From: Phoronis pallida
Taxonomy: Eukaryota > Phoronida > Phoronidae
Direction of reading: 5' to 3'
Assembly: GCA_028565715.1 (NCBI GenBank)
Contig: JAOXYC010243456.1
Span: 1-10,314 of the forward strand
DNA: 10,314 nt
The notes below the pieces were generated by a model. It was given only the letters and a program-made list of their open reading frames with translations. It ran no database searches and had not been told where the DNA came from. Both the position numbers and the translations under genes were made by a program. Of this stretch, positions 1-7,200 are shown in pieces (the first letter of the stretch is position 1; every line of letters begins with the position of its first letter).

Positions 1-161
1 GGTCTAGGACGAACACATACAGCATTACCGCCGCCGTATTTATCAGCTGAAAACAAATTCATTACTTTAATAAATTTTTAACGTTTAAGTTTTATGAAAC
101 CGGCCCCTGATTTGAAAAGAATGTTTGAATCTCATCCTATATGGAATTGAAAGTGGAAATA

Positions 162-415
162 TATTAAAGATACTGTCTCTGCGTTGGTTGTTCCAATCCA
201 TCGTCAAAATGCAAATCAACTAGAAATGTTGTGTACTAGTCTTTGTTGAACATAACTTGCATCTGAGTAAAAAAATTCAAAAACATCTGTTAGGGGCAGT
301 TTGAGAGCTTTTTATCCGATAAAAAGCTCTCAAGTCACCCTTTAACAGATGTTTTAATTTTTTTTACTCAGATGCAAGTAAGTTGTGTTCAACAAAGGAT
401 TTGAACACATACTAC
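162..415. mobile_element. Foldback MITE-like element, family A copy 1
   Basis: Arms 241-316 and 318-397 form a long inverted repeat (CTTTGTTGAAC outside, GCATCTGAGTAAAA in the middle, and a perfect 16-bp inner stem TTGAGAGCTTTTTATC at 301-316). The same sequence, including the left flank with CTGCGTTGG and AAATCAACTA, occurs again at 3398-3714 in the same orientation, which shows a dispersed family. No coding capacity is seen, so it would be non-autonomous. Exact ends are uncertain. Confidence 0.8.
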
Positions 416-632
416 AAATGAGAATCCAACCTGGGCCGCTCATGAAGAGAGACCCAGGAGCCTCACCAGTCGCCACCCGGCCATGCAGTGTCGTCAACCA
501 CGAATCAGTGCATATTTACCTGCAGAGGGTGATGAAAATGATTGAGACGATGAACCGCTTGCTCCTCCCACTACTTTACGTGGTGCCTTGGCCGCAACAG
601 CTGAAATAAGCATATTTAATCTAATCAGTATG
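411..632 (+). pseudogene. Possible transposase relic (single broken frame)
   Basis: The plus frame starting at 411 reads about 44 residues, meets one TGA (543-545), then continues with DDEPLAPPTTLRGALAA and on to a TAG at about 633. An acidic DDEPL stretch followed by an Ala/Leu-rich helix resembles the C-terminus of pogo/Tigger/Jerky-type DDE transposases. This is pattern memory, with no catalytic residues visible. The segment is richer in GC than its flanks. Treat as tentative. Confidence 0.2.
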
Positions 633-717
633 ATCATCATTATGTAGGCAATCTTCCCGGGATTACTAAACTACATCAATTCCACCCATATGTAAGTGAA
701 GAGAAAATGGCCACCAC

Positions 718-1006
718 CCTGTGTTATTCAGAATTGGTTGAAAGTACGACGATTCGTTGCATTTACGGTTTTTATTAAATTCTTCTCATATGATGTAAAT
801 GTCACCTTGTCACGTGAAGCACACTGGTAAAGTAGATCTCCAAGTGGCACTTTACCAGTGTGCTTCACATGACAAGGTGACATTTAGATCATATGAGAAT
901 TTAATAAAAACCGTAAATGCAACGAATCGTCGTATTTTCAACCAATTCTGTGTCAACACTGGTCAACGAGAAAGTCCTGCCTGTTTTCACCAACCTGTGT
1001 TATTCA
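718..1006. mobile_element. Near-perfect 100-bp hairpin (foldback element)
   Basis: Arms 729-833 and 849-950 are inverted copies differing at three bases plus one 3-base gap, with a 15-base loop (834-848). The arms contain ACGATTCGTTGCATTTACGG and AATGTCACCTTGTCA. A 13-bp direct repeat CCTGTGTTATTCA flanks the structure at 718-730 and 994-1006. High arm identity implies recent insertion or ongoing arm conversion. It has no coding capacity. Confidence 0.85.
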
Positions 1007-1571
1007 TGAAGTTTATCCGACTGTCAATGCTCACAGAATGGGAAACTTTGAGTTGACCTTTTTTGATTTCCATGGTTCACAAGTTTGGCCAAGTTAGTAG
1101 GTGCATAGTTCAAAACACTGTTTAAGAAGATTTCCACAATCATCACACAACAACATTCTGTTGAACCATAGTAGGCAAAATTCGTAGTTTTCCCGGGGTA
1201 GTTTTAGCTGTTTAGAGCTCTGATTAACATTTCTGGGTTAGCTTACTGCCAGTGCCATTGAGATGACTTGTTGAGTTGTTCATATGCGATAAGTCGCTTA
1301 GTCCGTCTATATAAGTTGTTCAGTGATATTGAAAATTATTGAAATTGAATAGTTCTCGTATGAACCACAATATATTAGGCCTACTGTTGTTGTATAATGC
1401 TGTATAACGAGATTACCTTTTCTAGCAGAGTTGTCAGCCTTTGTCCTCACCATTTTTATAAAACTGTTGTTGTTTTACGATGAAATTTGTCGTAGAGTTG
1501 TGAGTATATATTTGCTTTGAGACTTCTGAATATTTCCCGCGGTTTTTGGACTTTAATTTCCCGCCTTATTG
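1007..1571. other. No gene or element recognised
   Basis: The AT-rich sequence has no long frame, no recognisable protein motif and no clear inverted repeat. Confidence 0.6.
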
Positions 1572-1753
1572 ACGGAAATAACCGAAGTAAGAAATATTTT
1601 TTAAATATTTATCTACGACAGCATTAATCTATATTCACAATCAAGATAAGAGTAGAATGCAGAACTTCAAAGTTGTAAAAACAAATTTTTTACATACAAT
1701 GCTAACTCAAAATAAATATCTACACGATTTCTGTTGACTTCGGTTATTTCCGT
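1572..1753. mobile_element. Short MITE with 17-bp perfect terminal inverted repeats
   Basis: ACGGAAATAACCGAAGT (1572-1588) is exactly matched in inverse by ACTTCGGTTATTTCCGT (1737-1753). The interior is AT-rich and non-coding. Total length is 182 bp. No convincing target-site duplication is seen, so the transposon superfamily is not assigned. Confidence 0.7.
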
Positions 1754-2052
1754 AGAATGTGTCTAACCCGCCCCACAGAGGTCACTACCTTACGGCCTGA
1801 ACTTTGTCGGTGGGAATAAATTCACCCCGCTTACTTGTCTTTGTATCGCGTTCAGATTACCCAAACTATGTCAAAATTACTCCCATTTGACTTAAAGATG
1901 CATAACCCTCATTTCGTGACCATAAAAGTCATAAAAAATAAATTGCAGTGAAACTTGCATATTTTGTGGTAGCGGCTACCATACTTGGAATATCCCATGA
2001 TTTGTGGCTCCAGAAATTAATTTGAATGCACTCCTGAACGCTATTTAGAGTC

Positions 2053-2202
2053 TAAAATAACAAATATTTGTTATTTTATCAAATCTGTGATGTCATATTT
2101 GCCAATTTTCTTATTTGGAATTCAAATTTTGAAATTATTGGAAAAATACGTTTAGCTATGACTTGCGTGCCAGTGACATCACAGACCAAAATATCAAAAA
2201 TA
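2053..2202. mobile_element. Inverted-repeat element with TCTGTGATGTCA ends
   Basis: TCTGTGATGTCA (2084-2095) pairs with TGACATCACAGA (2173-2184), and pairing extends outward (TTATTTT...) and inward (TATTTGCCAATTTTC with GAAATTATTGGAAAAATA). It abuts a perfect 26-bp AT palindrome at 2053-2078 (core AAATAACAAATATTTG). It looks like a diverged MITE. Boundaries are uncertain. Confidence 0.55.
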
Positions 2203-2404
2203 ATTTTTTCAGTCAAACTTTTTTTTCTAGTATAATGATAGCATTGTAGACCATCCTAGAGATCATTCTTATTCTTAATCGTGAAAAATACTATGATTTT
2301 GCATTGGTAATTTTAAAATATCTTGAAATACGTGTAACTAAACTGTCACAAAAATCATTGCCGAAATATCAAAAAGTAGTGAAATTGCAGAAGTGACCGT
2401 ATTT
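2203..2404. other. AT-rich, nothing recognised
   Basis: Poly-T and AT-rich sequence without frames or clear repeats. Its right end (about 2385-2405) weakly resembles 1943-1965 (ATTGCAG...TATTTTGTG). Confidence 0.5.
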
Positions 2405-2630
2405 TGTGCATAGGGGTAGGCCCGCTAATCCGTACTACGAAATGCCGGGATCAGGTGGGGGCGTGGCAGGCGTGCGCCCTCCCCCTAAAATTTGCAAAGC
2501 ATGGGTGAACAATGACAAAATAAATGTTCGCATTATTTTCAGCTCAGTTTTTTTCCCTGGAAAACGCGCCCTGGATGATTTTCGAACCGTCGGCGCCGCT
2601 ACGGGGCCAAAATTCCACCGTTGTACTGGA
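2405..2630. repeat. GC-rich patch, probable interspersed-repeat fragment
   Basis: GC content rises sharply (GGGATCAGGTGGGGGCGTGG; GGCGTGCGCCCTCCCCC; CGTCGGCGCCGCTACGGGGC) inside AT-rich DNA. Frames on both strands give low-complexity, unfamiliar peptides. The start (ATTGCAG...TATTTTGTG at about 2391-2408) partly repeats 1946-1968. A fragment of an interspersed repeat is the likeliest reading. Confidence 0.3.
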
Positions 2631-2659
2631 AAATTCAAGTGGTATGCTTTTCATATTAG

Positions 2660-2695
2660 CAGACATCGAATCAAGAAGTCTTGATCCGATGTCTG
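2660..2695. repeat. Small 16-bp stem-loop
   Basis: CAGACATCGAATCAAG and CTTGATCCGATGTCTG pair at 15 of 16 positions around the loop AAGT. It may be part of an old foldback element. No function is inferred. Confidence 0.6.
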
Positions 2696-2699
2696 ATAT

Positions 2700-3397
2700 T
2701 AGCCTACTAATTTTTCTTCGGTCACACGGCTCGAACGCTTATTCGAACTCAAAAATTGTAATAACTTCGCCAATGCATTTAGCCTAAGTTCGGCCAACTT
2801 ATTAACCGTTACCTTTTTAGTACTCAACATTTGTCACCGCTGTCACCAATATATGATAATTGTTTCAAGCTTTTGTGTGAAAAAGTTTTTCGTGATGCAA
2901 AAGCCGATAAAACAGTCAAGTCCATACAGTGTATTAATTTCATTCAGTTTTGCTTCTATGACCTAATTAATTAATAATATCCGTCAAACAATTACTCTCG
3001 GATTGATTTTTCTACACCGCCAGGAGAATCATTAGCACTGTGAGTGTTAAACCCCAAGGGAAACTTCACGAAAGAAATATAAAAACACCATTTTTTCGCT
3101 TCAAAAACTAAAAATATCAAATAAGCTTTCGAGTATTGGGTAGTTGTGAAGTGTAGACACTGACAGATCATCAACAAAAGTTACTGTATTTTGAAAAATT
3201 CTCCAGTTGGAGAGGAAATGCACATGAATATCATATGATGGCTAAATCAAAAGACGCAAGCTGCGAGCTCCGTTTTCAATATGCCCAGACAGACTAAATA
3301 TTATATTATATATTTCTTAAAATGAAGTCCGTAATAGGCACATTCTTTTCCAAATCAAAAAACGAAAGCAATTCAGGTATAGCAATATCGTGTTATC
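2700..3397. other. No gene or element recognised
   Basis: AT-rich sequence with only short frames. No splice-bounded coding segment, RNA gene or inverted repeat is evident. Confidence 0.55.
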
Positions 3398-3714
3398 ATA
3401 TTAAATTACTGTCTTTCCTGCGTTGGTCCAAATCCGGCGTCACAACGCAAATCAACTAAAAATGTTGCTAGTGTACGAGTCCTTTGTTGAACATAACTTA
3501 CTTGCATCTGAGTAAAAATATTCAAAAAAATCTAGCTGTAAAGGGGTGATTTGAGAGCTTTGTGTCCGAAAGAGTTTAAAAACGCAGGTTTTGACTTTTT
3601 ATCGGATACGAAGCACTCAAATCACTCCTAACAGATTTTTTTTTGAATTTTTGACTCAGATGCAAGTATTAGTTATGTTCAACAAAAGACTCGTACACAA
3701 AAAGTCTAGTTGAT
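3398..3714. mobile_element. Foldback MITE-like element, family A copy 2
   Basis: Arms 3451-3569 and 3602-3714 pair from ATCAACTA...GTACGAGTC on the left to GACTCGTACAC...TAGTTGAT on the right. The loop (3570-3601) is longer than in copy 1. The arms share GTTGAACATAAC, GCATCTGAGTAAAA and TTGAGAGCTT with copy 1. The outer arm is better preserved here, so this copy defines the right end best. No clear target-site duplication was found. Confidence 0.8.
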
Positions 3715-4095
3715 AGGCTTTAGTTTGATTTTATATTTGATTTGACACCAGTCAGCATGCTTGTCACCTATATTTTAATTAGTGAGATAAGTAGAAAAAC
3801 ATTGAAGTATGCATGGATTAAGGCGGTATTTCAAAAAATGCTCTTATAACTCTTATATTGACTAATTGGCGTATTCCCTGCATGTGCAACGATATGGATA
3901 TTCATTCATAGTCATTTGATCATTTCTCTTCCTATCGAGTGCAATAATTATAAGTAGCTGAGTATCGATGGAAAAATCCTCATCCCGTTCATTATACAAG
4001 TCTGATTTTTAATCAATTAAAATCATTGAAATGTCCCTAAGTGCCATTTCCAATCCTTTCAATTTTCTCATACTTGGATAACTAACTGCGGAGAT
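3715..4095. other. Upstream flank of the lectin gene, nothing recognised
   Basis: AT-rich DNA between element A copy 2 and the putative promoter. It could hold regulatory sites, but none can be named from sequence. Confidence 0.5.
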
Positions 4096-4137
4096 CAAAT
4101 ATATACGTCGAACCTACTAGGGGAAGTGGCGATCAGT
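4096..4137 (+). promoter_or_regulatory. Putative core promoter of the lectin gene (TATA-like box and initiator)
   Basis: TATATA at 4100-4105 lies about 30-35 bp before a TCAGT initiator-like motif at 4133-4137. The spacing suits transcription from about 4135 and would give a 5' UTR of only about 37 nt before the ATG at 4172. The motifs are short and the region is AT-rich, so support comes mainly from position. Confidence 0.4.
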
Positions 4138-4171
4138 GCGGGCTTTAATAGTAAATTGTAGGCGGCGACGG

Positions 4172-4229
4172 ATGGCTGTTTTAAGGCTGCTGACATCTTT
4201 GATATTTTTTGTTTTTCAAGCTTCGACAG
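4172..4229 (+). CDS. Exon 1: start codon and signal peptide
   Basis: ATG at 4172 opens 19 codons reading MAVLRLLTSLIFFVFQAST, a classic signal peptide with one Arg, a hydrophobic core and a small-residue end; cleavage is likely close to the exon boundary. The exon stops at CAG before GTAAAT (donor at 4230), leaving one base (phase 1), which joins exon 2 to form an Ala codon. The ATG has G at +4 but C at -3, an average start context. A TATA-like box and a TCAGT initiator lie just upstream, which supports this as the first exon. Confidence 0.8.
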
Positions 4230-7200
4230 GTAAATAGTTTTTGAAGTTTAAATCTTTTTGGTAGATTTTTAAATCTACATTTTCGAACTTGTTAATACAA
4301 AGTAAACTATATGAACACCGATTTTGTACGATTTGAACAGCACATTATTTTGTATGGTTAAGCAATAAATCCAAGTAGTGTGCCACTCGTTATATCAAGT
4401 ATTTTCATCGTGAAGCCATAAATTGTTCATGGTGAGAACAAGCAATCTCGTTCAACATTGTGACATTTTTTCCCTTTTTTTGATACACACAACGCCGACG
4501 TTAATTCAGGTTCCAATGGGCGCAAATAATGCACAGGGTCGGTGACACGGCTACATCGTTCGAGAGGTCGCAATACCCTATTCTTTAAAAATATGAGGAT
4601 TGGACTCAAAGTCCACCGGTCGAGTGTGCTATCTACTAATATCATAGATGTGCTTCTTGATATACTTAATTTTCAGCATGTCCAAGTTGCAGTTTGGAAC
4701 TGGACGGTATTTGCTACACATTGGTGACTACTGCCGAGTCCACAAGTGCGTCCAAGAGCCAGGCTTGTCTGAACGCTTACAACGGCCTGTTGGCCGTGGT
4801 AGAAACGTCAGCTAAACAACAGCAGATTAACACGATGGTTCAAAATATGGGGTAAAGCTTCATAATTTTTTTCTTAACATTTTTGATCGCAACAAGATTT
4901 TTCACATAATTTTCGCTGTCGCGGAAGATCGAGTCGAACGAAGCTTGGAAATTTCATTACTTCACTTAATATATTACCGGGAATTTCCGAAGATAAGCCC
5001 ACCCATGTGTCGCCCATGGGCGTTTATTCGGAACATTTTTTCCGAATAAAACGCCCATGGGTGTTTATTTGGCGTTTTCAAAATGTTGTTGTGCCACTGG
5101 TCATATGCTGCAAAAGTTGATAGGCTCTTACACAATTAGCTAGTATCAACTTATTCACAACAGTCCTTTAAGGGTACCAATTCACCCAGAAGGGCTGTTT
5201 CACTATAGGCCTACATATCTCGTTTAATGCTGACGCCAAAGCTATGACTTTCTGTTTAAACGCCCCCCCCCCCCGCTTTTCCGAATAAACGCCCGGGTGT
5301 TTATTCGGCTTTTTCACAATGCCCGAAAAGTGCCATTTTCCGAATACACGCCCCTGGGGTTGTCTGCGGAAATTCCCGATAGGAATGGCGTACTTTACAC
5401 CAGACCTTATTAGCCTGACTAGAGTAAAACGGATTATGCTTGTTTCGTTTAACACGATTTTGTATTTGTTCTTCACTGTTCTTAATGTCATTTTTCACCA
5501 TCGACCTGCTGTAATAGTCCCCCTATCCGAGCCATGATCAATAAAAACAACCGATCCGTATACAATTTGAGAACAAACATAAAATCGTGTTTAATACATG
5601 CAAAGAACGACTTTTACCCAAATAAAACGGATAACTCTATAACATGGGTTTGCGAAACCTTATATAGTAGTAAGAACAATAAATATAAATAACTAGCATT
5701 CAAATTCAATGTGTTCCAAGCAAAAACGGAAATTATTTTGTCACAACCGACTGATAAAACAATTACTTTAAATAGTGTGAATGAGTTGGAACCTTTTTTC
5801 AGAGGAATCGGAACGTATTTCATTGGTTTGGAATACGATGGCTCACAGCACGTGTGGAGTGATGGTGAGACGCTTGTCTGGTCTAACTGGGCGAATGGTC
5901 AGCCTGCATCAACCAAAACAAACGGTTGCGTGGTGGTGGCAGCCTCGACTGGACTCTGGGAAACAGCGAAATGTAACACAAAAACAAACTTCATCTGCCA
6001 ATGTGTCAAAGGTAATAATAGTTGAAAATAAACATTTTATATGTTGAATAATAAATAGATGTAATTAATGAATCACTACTGTAACGACAATTAATTAAAT
6101 TGAGGTAATTTGTGAATCTGAAAAAAAAATACATTATTAATTTTCGTCACAGCAGTGATTCATTAATTATATTTATTTATTATTCAACCTTAATTTACGA
6201 TACTGAATGATATCTTTAGCAAAAGTTTCTACCTCAGTATACCCCTTGAATCTGATGAATTTGCTGTTCCTGCCATGGTTGTCTCGTTAGCTCAGCTGGT
6301 AGAGCCCGGGGGTAGAGCACTTGCCTAGTCTGTGGGCTCGTTTCCCATGATAGGGCACATATTTTTTCAGATTCACAAAATATCTTATACAAGCTACTCC
6401 GGATAAGTCGTCATCGCCTAACTCGTCAGTTCGGGTAAGTCGTCGCGGGGTCGTCGCCCTCTTTTGGGTCCCGATAAAACTGACCCCGTCTACTTACATG
6501 TTAAAATCCACGTATAAGTCGTCCATCGCCTAAGTCGTCACTATTTTTACGGTCCCGAAGGTGACGACTTATCCGGAGTAGCTTGTAGTATGATCGTATA
6601 TTCAAAGATCATTGCTGCCACTCAATAAATATTGCCGTTTTCGGACTTATTCAAATACTAAATTTGTATTTGTAAAAATATACTAAATGTATCGAACATT
6701 CAAAAAACGGCTCATTACAAAATTTCATTACACGATCGTTCATTATATTACAGCGACAAACAAAAATTTTCGTTAATTAGCGAAAAAGTTCGTGTGACTG
6801 GTAATAACAAGTTAAATTAAATACACTCGGTTGTGATGGGTTGTTTTCGGAAAGAAACTAGCTTCATCTCAAAACATGTTTCTCTTGTGCAAAAACAACG
6901 TATCTTCTAATTAATTTGCTATCTTTTACATCACAATTTTAGCTCAAGTGCCAGACTTCACATCGACATCGAGCTTAGAAACGGCACCAGAGACCCTTGT
7001 ATCGCAGACATCATCGAACGTTGCCGTTGAAGCATCATCGGTCCTCAGTGTATCTTCAAGTGCTGCCGTGGAAGCATCATCGGTCCTCAGTACATCTTCA
7101 AGTGTTGCATTGGAAGCATCATCGGTCCTCAGTACATCTTCAAGTGTGGCCTTGGAAGCACCATCGGTCCTCGCTGCGTCTTCAAGTGTTGTCTTGGAAG

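Larger units (their letters stand above)
4852..5802 (+). other. Lectin gene intron 2 (phase 2), carrying two inverted-repeat elements
   Basis: GTAAAG donor and CCTTTTTTCAG acceptor, 951 bp, splitting the CTLD between helix 2 and the FIGL strand. About half its length is a TA-bounded foldback element (4977-5379), followed by an older inverted repeat (5423-5617). Confidence 0.8.
6012..6942 (+). other. Lectin gene intron 3 (phase 1), filled with repeats
   Basis: GTAATA donor and TTTTAG acceptor, 931 bp. It contains a 53-bp-arm hairpin (6043-6188), a tRNA-SINE head (6277-6346) and a TA-bounded MITE (6388-6587). The remaining 6588-6942 is AT-rich, with a short near-palindrome TTTTCGTTAATTAGCGAAAA at 6767-6786 and no exon I can support. 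Confidence 0.75.

Noticed and set aside
94-150. Short frame MKPAPDLKRMFESHPIWN before a stop
   Set aside because: Only 18 codons with no splice-site or family support. It looks protein-like but cannot be assigned.
799-1056. 85-codon frame
   Set aside because: It reads through the hairpin arms and loop. The peptide comes from inverted-repeat DNA with no family resemblance.
2406-2787. Overlapping frames on both strands (67-92 codons)
   Set aside because: They arise from the GC-rich patch, which lowers stop frequency. No motif, splice-site support or codon pattern favours any frame.
5168-5537. Several frames on both strands over intron 2 (66-107 codons)
   Set aside because: They lie in the TA-bounded element and between two phase-compatible CTLD exons. 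Sequence is low in complexity around the poly-C run.
5711-5802. Extension of the exon 3 frame leftward to a Met
   Set aside because: The CTLD needs the preceding exon 2 half. A strong polypyrimidine tract and AG at 5801-5802 with the correct phase show this part is intron.
6277-6346. Functional tRNA gene
   Set aside because: The A box is intact but GGTAGAGC is duplicated, no anticodon stem-loop forms, acceptor ends do not pair and the B box is degraded. A SINE head fits better.
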